A stretch of DNA of 64,000 bases from Exiguobacterium sp. FSL W8-0210 (GTDB lineage: Bacteria > Bacillota > Bacilli > Exiguobacteriales > Exiguobacteriaceae). The DNA lies in contig NZ_JBBOUK010000001.1 of the NCBI RefSeq assembly GCF_038006045.1, forward strand, positions 1,591,001-1,655,000. Reading direction: 5' to 3'. The number at the start of each line of letters is the position of its first letter. Within the stretch, counting starts at the first letter, position 1. A program made the translations under genes and the position numbers. The notes under the pieces are model-generated. The model ran no database searches. It saw nothing but the letters and a program-made list of their open reading frames with translations, and was not told the DNA's origin. Shown here in pieces: positions 8,565 to 17,362 of the stretch.

Positions 8565-8589
8565 ATTCCCGTTCATTAGAACCCGAAAC
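8565..8589 (-). promoter_or_regulatory. Candidate SigB promoter of the amaP-asp23 operon
   Basis: On the minus strand GTTTCG (8589-8584), a 13-nt spacer and GGGAAT (8570-8565) match the general-stress consensus GTTTAA-N13-15-GGGTAT in 9 of 12 positions. SigB control of this operon is known in staphylococci; here it is inferred. Confidence 0.55.
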
Positions 8590-8769
8590 ATTCAAATACA
8601 CTTTCGTTCAAATGTTCATATATTCCGATTATTCAGACTAAATTAATCAAAACTAGTGCCTTATTTACTATATTTCACGCAAAAGACCTCTTTCCACTTA
8701 AAAAGAGGTCAGCATTCGAATCATTCACCATTAAACATATATCCTGTCAATATGTTTTTGTCCCGTTAT

Positions 8770-9219
8770 TCACTTCACATCAATTGGAAAGGCAAAATCG
8801 CCATTACCTTCTTTCCAATCGGCTTTAATCTGATAGACATACTTTCCGGGAGTCGAAGGAACGGTAATCCGCTCAATCTTCTTATATGTTTTCATCTTTT
8901 TATGATCTTTGACCGACCATAAGACAATCGCGACGGACTTCGGAGCTGGTCCGTCTTCAAAACGAATCGTCAATCGATCTTCAGGATTTGCTCGCGTACT
9001 CGAATCACCTTTTACTAAATCGACGGCTTCGGCCTTTGCATCAGCTGTTTCCCCGCGAAACATGCCTGACCAACTATAGGTACCTCTATATACCTTTACT
9101 TCACGGTTTTCGATTGTCACGGTAGGTTCTGGTGGTTGATGTCGAAATGGATCACGTGAAAAAAACCATCCGACTGCAATCGCAATCACAATCAATCCAA
9201 TAAATAAAAAACGTTTCAT
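8770..9219 (-). CDS. Membrane-anchored extracytoplasmic protein (149 aa)
   Basis: The ATG at 9219 is used because AGGAGG lies 7 nt upstream. Residues 1-20 (MKRFLFIGLIVIAIAVGWFF) form a single membrane anchor; the rest is outside and looks beta-rich (VTIENREVKVYRGTYSWSG ... TVPSTPGKYVYQIKADW), as in small Ig-like or YtkA-like surface domains. No cysteines, so not a lipoprotein. Function unknown. Confidence 0.7.
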   Translation of the reverse strand: MKRFLFIGLIVIAIAVGWFFSRDPFRHQPPEPTVTIENREVKVYRGTYSWSGMFRGETADAKAEAVDLVKGDSSTRANPEDRLTIRFEDGPAPKSVAIVLWSVKDHKKMKTYKKIERITVPSTPGKYVYQIKADWKEGNGDFAFPIDVK

Positions 9220-9319
9220 AGACAAACCTCCTATGGGCTAACCAAAAATTTTAAGACAATATAAAACACCTTCGGAGTGGTACACTTTTAAAAAGTACTA
9301 ACATCGGAGGTATTTTTGC

Positions 9320-9879
9320 ATGGGCAAAAACGTATATTCAAGTGAAGTGAAATGGGCAGTAGTAAAAGATAAGCTGAGTGGTAAGTTTGGTTCTGTTGAT
9401 GCCATCGTCAACAACGCTGGATTAATGCCACTATCGCACCTCCATAAGAATCAGCAGGACGAATGGAACACGATGGTCGATGTCAACATTAAAGGCGTCC
9501 TCCATGGAATCGGAGCAGTCTGCCGTATATGCGCGAACAAAAAAGCGGACATGTCATCAACATCTCTTCTGTCGCCGGTCATGAAGTCATGCCGTCGAGC
9601 GCCGTCTACAGCGGTACGAAATTCGCGGTGCGCGCCATCACGGAAGGTCTTCGTAAGGAAGAATCGGTCGACAATCACATCCGTGCAACAATCATCTCAC
9701 CGGGAGCGGTCGATACGGAATTGAAGGACCATATCTCGGATGAAGAGATCAAACAAGGAATTGGTGACTTGAAAGCCATTGATGCGAGCGCGATTGCGCG
9801 TGCTATCGCATATGCTGTCAACGAACCAGAAGATGTCGCGGTCAACGAAATCTTAATTCGTCCGACAGCGCAACGTTAA
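9320..9879 (+). pseudogene. Short-chain dehydrogenase remnant (internal deletion plus frameshift)
   Basis: A good ribosome binding site and ATG are followed by only MGKNVY, then by [15 protein letters not shown]: the whole TGxxxGxG cofactor region (about 65 residues) is missing. A second lesion at about 9522 (GCAGTCTGCCG instead of a frame giving AV-LPYM) shifts the frame; the remainder, with SSVAGHEV, the YSGTKFAV active-site motif and the C-terminal part, continues in another frame to 9879. It is a clear pseudogene and the second broken SDR of the window. Confidence 0.88.
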
Positions 9880-9897
9880 TTGAATGTAGATGTGTAG

Positions 9898-9939
9898 ACA
9901 GGACCCCTCATTAGCAAAACAGCTATTGAGGGGTCCTGT
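9898..9939. terminator. Bidirectional terminator
   Basis: ACAGGACCCCTCA pairs with TGAGGGGTCCTGT between two convergent genes. Confidence 0.85.
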
Positions 9940-9944
9940 TCTGT

Positions 9945-10913
9945 TTAAAGAAGTCGCTCCGCGATGAGCTGGTACGACTGCAATCGCTTTTCTTGATCAA
10001 AGGCATTGTTGATGAGTAAAAACTGATCTGTTTGATAACGCGTTGCTAATGCTTCAAGCTCCTGCGCAACAATGTCCGGTGTACCGACAATCGCTCGCCG
10101 TCGATCTTTACGGATCCGTTCCGCTTGAACGTCATTCCAGATTTTTGCTTCAGTCGAGGCAAACGACGGAACGATTGAATTGCCGAGTCGAACGCCTTGA
10201 ATCCAGGCATCTTGAGTTCGAGCGAGACGTTCTGCTTCTTCTTGCGTCGGGGCACAGATGACGAAAACGCAGACGATGACGTTCTTCCCGCCTGCCTCGC
10301 GATATGTCGAGAGCGTCTCTTCCCAACGATCCGGATTGATGAAGTGACCAAACACGAGACCACGATCTTGTTCGGCTGCAATCCGCGCGCTACGTGGCGA
10401 CAGACCCAAGATCGAGATCGGCGACGGTTTCCGGTCACGTGGTGTCGTCTTGACGATCCGGTACGGGTGTCGATTCGATAGACTGTCTGTCAAGAATCCA
10501 GCCGTTTCCTGAACGAGTCGACTAAACTCAGCTGCCCGGTTTTCTTCTCCATCCGTCAAAGCAAGTCGTGTCCGTTCGCTCCCGCCCGGCGAATTACCGA
10601 TCCCGAGTTCGATCCGCCCTGGATAAAAGGCATCGAGCGTCGCAAAGCTCTCGGCGACTTTCAGCGGATGATATTGCGGTAACAACACTCCACCTGAACC
10701 AAGTTTGATTTTTGAAGTCTGCGCACCCATTCGGGCAATGAACAACTCCGGTGATGCACTGAGCAAACCGTTCGTATTATGGTGTTCTGCGAACCAGTAC
10801 CGTTCGTAACCGAGTCGCTCGGCTTCTAAGACGAGTCGTTCCGTCGCTTCCATCGTCGCTTCGACCGTATCATCCTCATGCAATGGTACTTGATCCAGTA
10901 TTCCTAGTCGCAT
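9945..10913 (-). CDS. Luciferase-like (LLM class) flavin-dependent monooxygenase
   Basis: 322 aa. The ATG at 10913 is 8 nt from AGGAGG and fits better than the GTG just before it. N-terminal LGILDQVPL, the YWFAEHHNT motif, LGSGGVLLPQYHPL and LGLSPRSARIAAE identify the bacterial luciferase-like TIM-barrel family that uses reduced FMN, subfamily 1 (YvbT-like). Such proteins often oxidise unknown small molecules. Full length for the family. Monocistronic. Confidence 0.9.
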   Translation of the reverse strand: MRLGILDQVPLHEDDTVEATMEATERLVLEAERLGYERYWFAEHHNTNGLLSASPELFIARMGAQTSKIKLGSGGVLLPQYHPLKVAESFATLDAFYPGRIELGIGNSPGGSERTRLALTDGEENRAAEFSRLVQETAGFLTDSLSNRHPYRIVKTTPRDRKPSPISILGLSPRSARIAAEQDRGLVFGHFINPDRWEETLSTYREAGGKNVIVCVFVICAPTQEEAERLARTQDAWIQGVRLGNSIVPSFASTEAKIWNDVQAERIRKDRRRAIVGTPDIVAQELEALATRYQTDQFLLINNAFDQEKRLQSYQLIAERLL

Positions 10914-10975
10914 CACGCATTCCTCCTCTACTCTTTCAGTGTAAAGGGTGGAGGAACGGAGTTCAAAAACGAGGC

Positions 10976-11665
10976 TCAGACACGGACGAGACGATCTTCG
11001 ATAATAACGCCGTCTCGCATCTCGATCGTTCGATTCGCTCGTTCCGCAAGTGCCGGGTCGTGGGTGACAAATAAGACGCCGCAGCCTTTCTCTTCGTTTA
11101 ATGACCGTAAAAGATTGAAGATGATTTCTCCCGTATCCGTATCGAGGTTCCCTGTTGGCTCATCGGCAAGCAACCATTTCGGTTCATGAACGAGTGCTCG
11201 GGCAACGGCGACCCGTTGTTGTTGTCCACCGGAAAGTTGCGACGGCAAACTGCCTGCTTTATCGGCGAGACCGACTTGCGCGAGTAACTGCTCGGCGCGT
11301 TCTTTTTTATCATACGGTACTTTCCGACCGAACAGTGGCGCCATGACATTTTCAAGCGCCGTCAGCGTCGGAATCAAATGAAACTGCTGGAAGATGAAGC
11401 CGATGTTTTCGAAGCGAAAGTCGGATAATTCTTTACTGTTCAATTTGTTGATTGGTTTCCCGTCATAATGCAACTCCCCGCTCGTCGGTCGATCGAGCGT
11501 GCCGATTAGACTGAGTAACGTTGATTTTCCAGATCCCGAAGGTCCGATGATCGAAATGAAGTCGCCCGCCTCAAGTGTCACGTCGATGTCTTGTAACGCT
11601 TGTGTCTCGACACCGTCTCCTGAAAATGATTTTCCCATCTGTTTGCATTGAAATGTTCCTTCCAT
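10976..11665 (-). CDS. ABC transporter ATP-binding protein, MacB/LolD type, without a permease nearby
   Basis: 229 aa with Walker A GPSGSGKS (about 43-50), Q-loop FQQFHL, signature [15 protein letters not shown], Walker [13 protein letters not shown] and H-loop THD. It belongs to the branch that pairs with FtsX-like permeases (lipoprotein release, peptide export or resistance). No FtsX gene adjoins it; the next gene upstream is a small four-helix membrane protein. It is closely similar in layout to the ATPase at 23346. Its partner may have been lost or be encoded elsewhere. Confidence 0.9.
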   Translation of the reverse strand: MEGTFQCKQMGKSFSGDGVETQALQDIDVTLEAGDFISIIGPSGSGKSTLLSLIGTLDRPTSGELHYDGKPINKLNSKELSDFRFENIGFIFQQFHLIPTLTALENVMAPLFGRKVPYDKKERAEQLLAQVGLADKAGSLPSQLSGGQQQRVAVARALVHEPKWLLADEPTGNLDTDTGEIIFNLLRSLNEEKGCGVLFVTHDPALAERANRTIEMRDGVIIEDRLVRV

Positions 11666-11740
11666 ATGTACCCCTCCATTATTCTTGATAACGTACTATT
11701 CAAGAATAGATTGGTAATTCCTTCTAAATAAAAGGAAATA

Positions 11741-11773
11741 AAAAACAGTACTCTTATGGAACAAGAATACTGT
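11741..11773 (-). terminator. Terminator of the gene at 11773
   Basis: ACAGTATTCTT and AAGAGTACTGT pair (one G-T), followed by T-rich sequence on the minus strand; overlaps the stop codon. Confidence 0.75.
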
Positions 11774-12165
11774 CAGGAAACTCTCGGTTGAATAGAAACG
11801 AAATTTTTACGATAGACGATCTCATACGGTAAGACGAACAATATACATGCAAGAGTCGTGAACTGAATCATGCTTCCGATTGGTGGTAGTGGAGACAGCG
11901 ATGCTTCATGCCACACTTCATATAGACCAATGAACAAAAACAGGACGACGCTACTCGTCGTCACGTAGATAAGCAGCCGAAGGGGCAATGGATAATGCCG
12001 GACGATCCATAACATCGGTAACCCAAAGATAAAATAGGATAACGTCATCGCAAACGTCCCGAACTGATAGACGATCTCAAAGTCAATCGTTGTCAGGAAT
12101 GAATACGCCGTGAACGCTAAGAACGAAAGAATCGTCACAACAGCCGCATAACTGATCCAGCGCAT
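11773..12165 (-). CDS. Four-helix membrane protein (130 aa)
   Basis: Hydrophobic segments at about residues 5-25, 34-55, 62-82 and 95-115, with short charged loops. No motif I recognise. It has its own terminator, so it is probably not in one operon with the downstream ABC ATPase, and is unlikely to be its permease. Confidence 0.65.
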   Translation of the reverse strand: MRWISYAAVVTILSFLAFTAYSFLTTIDFEIVYQFGTFAMTLSYFIFGLPMLWIVRHYPLPLRLLIYVTTSSVVLFLFIGLYEVWHEASLSPLPPIGSMIQFTTLACILFVLPYEIVYRKNFVSIQPRVS

Positions 12166-12360
12166 ACGGTTGGCTCCTCTCCTGAATGTTATTCCTGTAC
12201 ACGCGATCGTGACAGAAACCTAATATGTACAATTAGTGTAGGTAGTTCGATTTCATTTGTCAATTATCTTCAGATTGACTTATTCAGTCTATGTACGATT
12301 GCAATGAGAGCGAATTCATAGAATAATGAAAAAAGAGAATATGAAAGTGAGGTTTTATCG

Positions 12361-12879
12361 ATGGATGAACAATTAACGGTGTTTCGTGATCGCTTTGAAG
12401 CTACACTTGATTACCACGATGGTCTTTCGTTTATGGAGGTCGAGTCACGCCTGACACCTTCAAAACGAGCAGCACTCGCTTGGATGGAACAAACAGGAGG
12501 AGAACCGAATATCGTAAACCTTGATGGACGATTCGTCATCATCGATACGGTCAAAGAGAGTCCAGCTGGTCGACGAAGCGTTTGTTTTGACGAAGTCGCT
12601 CGACTCGGTCGAAAGAAAAATGCGCCCGGAGCTAGCGTCGAGTCAATGATTGAAGCACTCGAACTCGACCTGTTGACACCAGAACAATATCAAAAACTTC
12701 AGACACAGTTTTCGTTTGACGAAAAGACCTCCAGTTGGCTCGCAACACCAGACGTGATTCGTCAAAAAGGTGGCGCTTTGTTTGGAGATCGTCGTTATGA
12801 GACGACATTCATCTATCACAACGGAGTGGACTCCTATTATGCGAGCCGCGGATTTCGTGTTTTACTTGAATTGGAATAA
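12361..12879 (+). CDS. DUF4256 family protein
   Basis: 172 aa. The family signature is plain: TGGEPNIV, ESPAGRRSVCFDE, LLTPEQYQKLQ, KTSSWLATPDVIRQKGGALFGDRRY and YHNGVDSYYASRGFR. The family is cytoplasmic and of unknown function, single domain, usually 170-190 aa, so this is full length. It stands alone; AATAAT at about 12322 with a TTGCAA 17 nt upstream may be its promoter. Confidence 0.88.
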   Translation: MDEQLTVFRDRFEATLDYHDGLSFMEVESRLTPSKRAALAWMEQTGGEPNIVNLDGRFVIIDTVKESPAGRRSVCFDEVARLGRKKNAPGASVESMIEALELDLLTPEQYQKLQTQFSFDEKTSSWLATPDVIRQKGGALFGDRRYETTFIYHNGVDSYYASRGFRVLLELE

Positions 12880-12882
12880 GCC

Positions 12883-12920
12883 AAAAAACCGATTCGTAGT
12901 CCAAACGAAGCGGTTTTTTT
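12883..12920 (+). terminator. Terminator of the DUF4256 gene
   Basis: AAAAAACCG...CGGTTTTTTT stem shortly after the stop codon. Confidence 0.8.
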
Positions 12921-12974
12921 ACAATAATAGGGAATAATACCCAATCGTGATATGATGGACATTGAGTACAGGAG

Positions 12975-13886
12975 GTGGACGTCATATTTGTATTGGGATT
13001 GATTATGGGTAGTCTTTTAATGTTGCTCAGTTTCCGGTTATTCCACCAGCAACAACCGGATACAATTGCGTTATGTAAAGATATCTTCTATGTGTTTGAA
13101 GTCCATCCGGAATATCGATTCCGATATATCAGTCCGTCCCTCGATGACCATATCGGCAAGGGAGTGGCAACAGCCAGCTATATGGATCCGGATCAGTGTT
13201 TTGCAAGGATTCATCCGGAAGACATCGAAGTCTTGATGTCGAAGATTTCGGGCGACTGTGACTACGATCAACCGTTCCGGCAACGCTGGCGGACAAATGA
13301 CGGGACGTACGTCTGGTTCGAAGAATATGCGACACCAATTTGCGAAAACGGACAGATTGTTGCCATCCAAGGGGTGATCCGTAACATTGTTGACGAGCAG
13401 TTGAAATCACAACAGGCACTGCTCGATCAATACCGTATCGATGCCTTGACACGGCTTGGGAATCGCCATGCCTTCAACGAGGCTGTCCGCGATCTCGATC
13501 AAGAGAAGATGACGTATGGATTGATTCTGCTTGACTTGAATGAACTAAAGGAGCTTAACGACCGATTCGGTCACGCGGTCGGTGACGCCTTGCTTGAACA
13601 AACAGGACTTTGCATCCGCCGCTTAACAGATCATGGTTACCGGATCGGTGGTGATGAATTCGTCTTGATCGACGATAGTCCGTCGATTGACACGTTTGAG
13701 GCATTCGTCGAACACGTCCGCTCGACGTTCGCGACGCACGAGATTGGACTCGCGATCGGTGCCATTCATTCGACAACAGGACGCCGGATCGACGACGTCC
13801 TGCATGAGGCAGATGCACGGATGTATCAAGAAAAGATGAATGATCGCTTAAGTCGTCAGCATGGATTGATGCGCTTGAAGCAATAA
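12975..13886 (+). CDS. Membrane-anchored PAS-GGDEF diguanylate cyclase
   Basis: About 300 aa. Residues 4-20 form one membrane segment; about 30-130 is a PAS_3-type sensor (FRYISPSLDDHIG ... DEQLKSQQ); about 145-295 is a GGDEF domain with intact RIGGDEFVLI active site and an RLTD inhibitory site five residues before it. It should make cyclic di-GMP and be product-inhibited. The start is odd: the nominal GTG at 12975 overlaps AGGAGG itself, while the codon 8 nt after AGGAGG is ATA (12984); a TTG lies at 12993. Its 3' end overlaps the convergent hydrolase gene by 39 nt. Confidence 0.88.
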   Translation: MDVIFVLGLIMGSLLMLLSFRLFHQQQPDTIALCKDIFYVFEVHPEYRFRYISPSLDDHIGKGVATASYMDPDQCFARIHPEDIEVLMSKISGDCDYDQPFRQRWRTNDGTYVWFEEYATPICENGQIVAIQGVIRNIVDEQLKSQQALLDQYRIDALTRLGNRHAFNEAVRDLDQEKMTYGLILLDLNELKELNDRFGHAVGDALLEQTGLCIRRLTDHGYRIGGDEFVLIDDSPSIDTFEAFVEHVRSTFATHEIGLAIGAIHSTTGRRIDDVLHEADARMYQEKMNDRLSRQHGLMRLKQ

Positions 13887-14537
13887 GGCGTTGAAGCGTT
13901 CTGGTTGATCGAGATTCGCCGTATGCCCCGCTCCCTCGACTGGTAAGACGATGATGTTCGGCACATGTTCCGCAACGAACGCGGTTGCGTCGACTTCGTA
14001 TGTTTCATTCGTTCCATTTAGGATGATGACCGGCAAGGTGATCGACTGCAGCATCGTTTCCGTCAGTGCCGGGAAACGGAACGTCATCAAATCGAGAACT
14101 GCCCGCGCCGTCGTTTTCCAGGCAGGACCATGCAACTGCTCGAATTGGTCGGCAATCTCCGGTGCCTGCTGTTCGAGGTTAAGGAAAAACTCCCGTTGTT
14201 CGCGCATCAGCGGTTCCATCGCTTTAGGAATGAATGGTGAAAAACCCGTGATACATACACCTTCGAGTTCGTCCGGTGGGTCGAGCGCCAGTTGCATCGC
14301 AAGCGTCGCGCCGAGCGACAACCCGAGAATCCATCCTGGACCTTCCTGTGCCATCCGTTCGCGGATGGCACGTGTTGCTTGTGATAAGTAATCGTCCGTT
14401 GCCGGCTCCGTCGTCATTCCGTGACCAGGCAGATCAATCGGAATGAACGTAAAATCATCCGCTAAAGCGGATAGTTGTGGCGCGAAGTGTGTCGCTGCCG
14501 TCCCCATTAAACCATGTAGTACATACATACGTGTCAT
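13848..14537 (-). CDS. Alpha/beta hydrolase
   Basis: 229 aa. The nucleophile elbow is GLSLG (about residues 72-76), the oxyanion region HGLMGT (8-13), the catalytic His in GAGHTANLDQP near the end. It resembles small esterases or MenH-like hydrolases. Its start overlaps the stop of the upstream hydrolase gene (ATGA at 14534-14537), so the two are translationally coupled and probably used together. Substrate unknown. Confidence 0.85.
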   Translation of the reverse strand: MTRMYVLHGLMGTAATHFAPQLSALADDFTFIPIDLPGHGMTTEPATDDYLSQATRAIRERMAQEGPGWILGLSLGATLAMQLALDPPDELEGVCITGFSPFIPKAMEPLMREQREFFLNLEQQAPEIADQFEQLHGPAWKTTARAVLDLMTFRFPALTETMLQSITLPVIILNGTNETYEVDATAFVAEHVPNIIVLPVEGAGHTANLDQPERFNALLLQAHQSMLTT

Positions 14538-15379
14538 ACGGTAAACTCCTTAAATTGATGTAGTGTCAAAATCGCGCTTGCGACGACGTCCGGACGATCG
14601 CGATGCATCTGGTGTGATGTACCCGGAACGAACGTCACGTTCGCCTGATAGGATAGATTCGCCTGTCGCCGTATTAATTCCTGCCATTTAATTTCCATTC
14701 GTTCGAGTTCATCTTCCGGAAAACCGGCTGCTATCATCGTCTGGATTGAGTTCGTTTTATCCCGACCGAGAACGGTCATCGGGAACCCAAGGTCACGCAT
14801 GAGTGGCTGAAGCGCCTTCGCATCACTCTTCCACTTTGAAATGATCGCATGCATCGCCCGGTAATACGCCGGGTTCCAATCCGTACGGTCATCCCCGTCC
14901 GGGAAATGGTCACGTAAATCAGTTGCTTTTGATAGTTCCGCGAACCGGTCGATCCAGACCGCGTCATCCCCTTCTCGGTCGAGCGTCGGTGTATCGAGCT
15001 GATCGAGTTCTGCTAAGTCAACGGACGTCGCCTCGACAAGGACGAGACCGGCGACACGTTTCGGATAATGTAAAGCGAAAGCTTGTGCGACGAGACCGCC
15101 GTAGGAATGTCCGACGAGTGTGACCGGAGTCGTGATATTCGTCGCGTTAAGAAACTGATTGATTTGCCGTAAGATGCCGGTCGTCCCGTCGATGTAATCG
15201 TCCGACCATTCGTGTGGATGAAAGCTGACGACGCGGTAGTCCGGTGTCAGTTTCGTCAGAATGTCCGCCCAGTCCTGATACGTCCCACCGAGCGAGGGTA
15301 ACACTAACAACGGTCGACCTGTCGAACCGTCGTCATAATACGTCACTTGTTTTCCCTGATGTTGCATAATTCGTTCCAT
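14534..15379 (-). CDS. Alpha/beta hydrolase
   Basis: 281 aa from the ATG at 15379, which is 8 nt after AAGGAG. Nucleophile elbow GHSYGG (about residues 93-98), oxyanion PSLGG, catalytic His in PGTSHQMHRDRP. It is the first gene of a two-hydrolase operon and overlaps the second by 4 nt. The cap region (EGDDAVWIDRFAELS...) is distinct from its neighbour, so they are not recent duplicates. Substrate unknown. Confidence 0.85.
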   Translation of the reverse strand: MERIMQHQGKQVTYYDDGSTGRPLLVLPSLGGTYQDWADILTKLTPDYRVVSFHPHEWSDDYIDGTTGILRQINQFLNATNITTPVTLVGHSYGGLVAQAFALHYPKRVAGLVLVEATSVDLAELDQLDTPTLDREGDDAVWIDRFAELSKATDLRDHFPDGDDRTDWNPAYYRAMHAIISKWKSDAKALQPLMRDLGFPMTVLGRDKTNSIQTMIAAGFPEDELERMEIKWQELIRRQANLSYQANVTFVPGTSHQMHRDRPDVVASAILTLHQFKEFTV

Positions 15380-15406
15380 TATAATCACTCCTTTATACTT
15401 TGAAAG

Positions 15407-16083
15407 ATGGTGTTTACCTTGATTCGTGCTTTATTGTTTGATTTAGACGAGACGTTACATGACCGTCCGGTTCTCTTCCCTATTTCCTTCGGGATCAGCA
15501 TCAACGTTTTCGTGAAGTTGCGCATGTTCCGATCGACGACTACATCACGACGTTCTTATTGCTTGATCAAGAAGGACGCGTCTGGAAGGACATCGTCTAT
15601 ACGGAAATGATTCGTCGCTTCGAATTGTCGCTTTCTGTTGAAGTACTGCTACACGACTACGTGACGCGTTATCCAATCTTCGCACGGAGCTTTCCGGGGG
15701 TCGACACCTTTTTTGCGCAATTACCGCCTGAGCTACCCATCGGCTTACTATCGAACGGTCGGACGACGTTCCAACGTGCCGTCTGTGACGCAATCGGACT
15801 GTCTCCCTCCTTTACGCAGATCGGGATCTCGGAACAAGAAGGCGTCCGTAAACCGGATCCGGCATTTTTCCTTCGCTTAACGGACCGTTTAGGTGTTCGC
15901 CCGGACGACGTCCTTTATGTTGGCGACAATTACGACCACGACATCTTACCGGCACGCGCCCTCGGCATGCAGGCGATTTGGAAGCGCACAGGCGATGTTC
16001 CATTGACTGACACGCAATTTTCGGACTGGTGCCAGTTACCTGCCCCACTCCAAGACCTGATACGAAAGGAGAACCAGCCATGA
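15407..16083 (+). pseudogene. HAD-superfamily hydrolase, frameshifted
   Basis: The N-terminal frame has the DxDxT nucleophile motif (LLFDLDETLHDR) and breaks at about 15462. One frame over, the sequence continues sensibly (PYFLRDQHQRFREVAHVPIDDYITTF) and joins the long frame with SNGRTT, KPDPAFF and VGDNYDHDILPA motifs. A single missing base after CACGACCGT would account for it. The gene is the first of a coupled pair with the acetyltransferase at 16080. Only the C-terminal part (from 15559) could be made as it stands, without the catalytic Asp. Confidence 0.87.
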
Positions 16084-16463
16084 CGGAACAGATTCGCCGT
16101 TTCCAACCTGACGATTTTGAGCAGATTCATCGATTGAACGCATTAGAAGGATGGCAGGATCTCGTCGCTGATCAAAAGCGGACCCGCAACGCGTGGATGA
16201 ATGCAAATGCCGCTTTCGTCCTTGAGTCTGACGGAGAAATCCTTGCCTATGTCCGCGCTTTAACGGACGGTTCAGTGACGACGTTCGTCTGTGAGCTCCT
16301 CGTCAGCCGAAACGCACGCAAGCGTGGGTACGGACAACAGTTACTCGATCACTTGCAACTTACCTATCCGACGCGGATTGATCTCCTGGCAACTCGTCAA
16401 TCTGCTTCCTTTTATGAACAACAAGGATTTCGTGCTTTCCATGGTTTCCGTAAATCACGATGA
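16080..16463 (+). CDS. GNAT family N-acetyltransferase
   Basis: 127 aa from an ATG that overlaps the HAD stop (ATGA). The acetyl-CoA binding motif A is present (ELLVSRNARKRGYGQQLLDHL), followed by FYEQQGF, typical of GNAT C-termini. It should acetylate a small molecule or protein amine; substrate unknown. Its 3' end overlaps the convergent gene by 9 nt. Confidence 0.85.
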   Translation: MTEQIRRFQPDDFEQIHRLNALEGWQDLVADQKRTRNAWMNANAAFVLESDGEILAYVRALTDGSVTTFVCELLVSRNARKRGYGQQLLDHLQLTYPTRIDLLATRQSASFYEQQGFRAFHGFRKSR

Positions 16464-16892
16464 AGCGAGTGATTTCGAATAACTTGTGCTCGTCACGCTG
16501 TAGCCCATCGCTTGATAAAAGTGATGGGCTGCTTCGCGTTCTGGTCGATTACCACTGTTCAGTAAAACGGTAGTTGCTCCTCTTTCGTGTGTCCAGTCTT
16601 CCGCTGCTCGGATCAAGCGGTGACCGATTCCCCGCCGACGATGTTTCGCGTTGACGATGAACGCGACGATTCGGACATAGGTCGTATCATGCTCGAACGC
16701 TTGCGCCTGAAATAGACCGACGCAGCCGAGAAGCATATCGTCGTCTTCTAGCACAAGCAATTCATAATCCGGATGACGAGTGATCCGCGAAAATCGTTCG
16801 CGTAAGACGTCCTCGCTTGTCGGATAACCAAGGTGCGTCATCAATCCGACCAATTGCGGTAGATCGTCTTCTATCCAAGACCGGATGGTCAT
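16455..16892 (-). CDS. GNAT family N-acetyltransferase
   Basis: 145 aa. Motif A reads AFIVNAKHRRRGIGHRLIRAAE with the RRGIG acetyl-CoA loop, and FYQAMGY near the end. GGGGGGAGAG precedes the ATG. It is convergent with, and unrelated in detail to, the acetyltransferase at 16080. Substrate unknown. Confidence 0.87.
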   Translation of the reverse strand: MTIRSWIEDDLPQLVGLMTHLGYPTSEDVLRERFSRITRHPDYELLVLEDDDMLLGCVGLFQAQAFEHDTTYVRIVAFIVNAKHRRRGIGHRLIRAAEDWTHERGATTVLLNSGNRPEREAAHHFYQAMGYSVTSTSYSKSLASS

Positions 16893-16906
16893 ATTTCTCT
16901 CCCCCC

Positions 16907-17362
16907 TTATCGTGTGGGCGACAGAATCATCACCCGTTTTCGACCCTCTTCCTCACCGACGACCAGTACGTGCTCAGATACCGGATCGTCCTTGATTTGA
17001 TAGACGGTAAACGCATCAAGGTTCGACGCAAAATCAGATGTGTCCTGTTCCAGTTGCGTATCGGTCAAGACATCATCCGTGACGCCGAGTCGCTTCCCTT
17101 TCAGCTGTTGCCAGTCTGTATCCGTAATTTTTTTGGCTACCGTGTATAACTGTTCATCATAATACATGCCGACGACCATCGATTGCGACGATTGCTCGGG
17201 AACGGTCTCATGCAAGGAACTAAAGCCGATGATCGTCAGACCGGCAGCGAGACAAGCAGCTTGTAACGAGCGCCGGCGCCGTTTCGCTTTGCGGATACCT
17301 TGGATTGTCCGTTGCCTGACAGATGACGGTACGTCGATCAAGATTTTTGGCTCGTGATTCAT
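16907..17362 (-). CDS. Single-pass membrane protein, likely anti-sigma factor
   Basis: 151 aa. A basic cytoplasmic N-terminus (RQRTIQGIRKAKRRRRS) is followed by one membrane segment at about residues 33-50 and an outside domain of 100 residues. Its ATG overlaps the stop of the ECF sigma gene (ATGA), the usual arrangement for a membrane anti-sigma that holds its sigma factor. There is no zinc-binding HxxxCxxC anti-sigma motif, so the assignment rests on context and topology. Confidence 0.7.
   Translation of the reverse strand: MNHEPKILIDVPSSVRQRTIQGIRKAKRRRRSLQAACLAAGLTIIGFSSLHETVPEQSSQSMVVGMYYDEQLYTVAKKITDTDWQQLKGKRLGVTDDVLTDTQLEQDTSDFASNLDAFTVYQIKDDPVSEHVLVVGEEEGRKRVMILSPTR

Noticed and set aside
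13951-14391. 146-codon plus-strand ORF
   Set aside because: Antisense to the alpha/beta hydrolase with its nucleophile elbow; no start signals.
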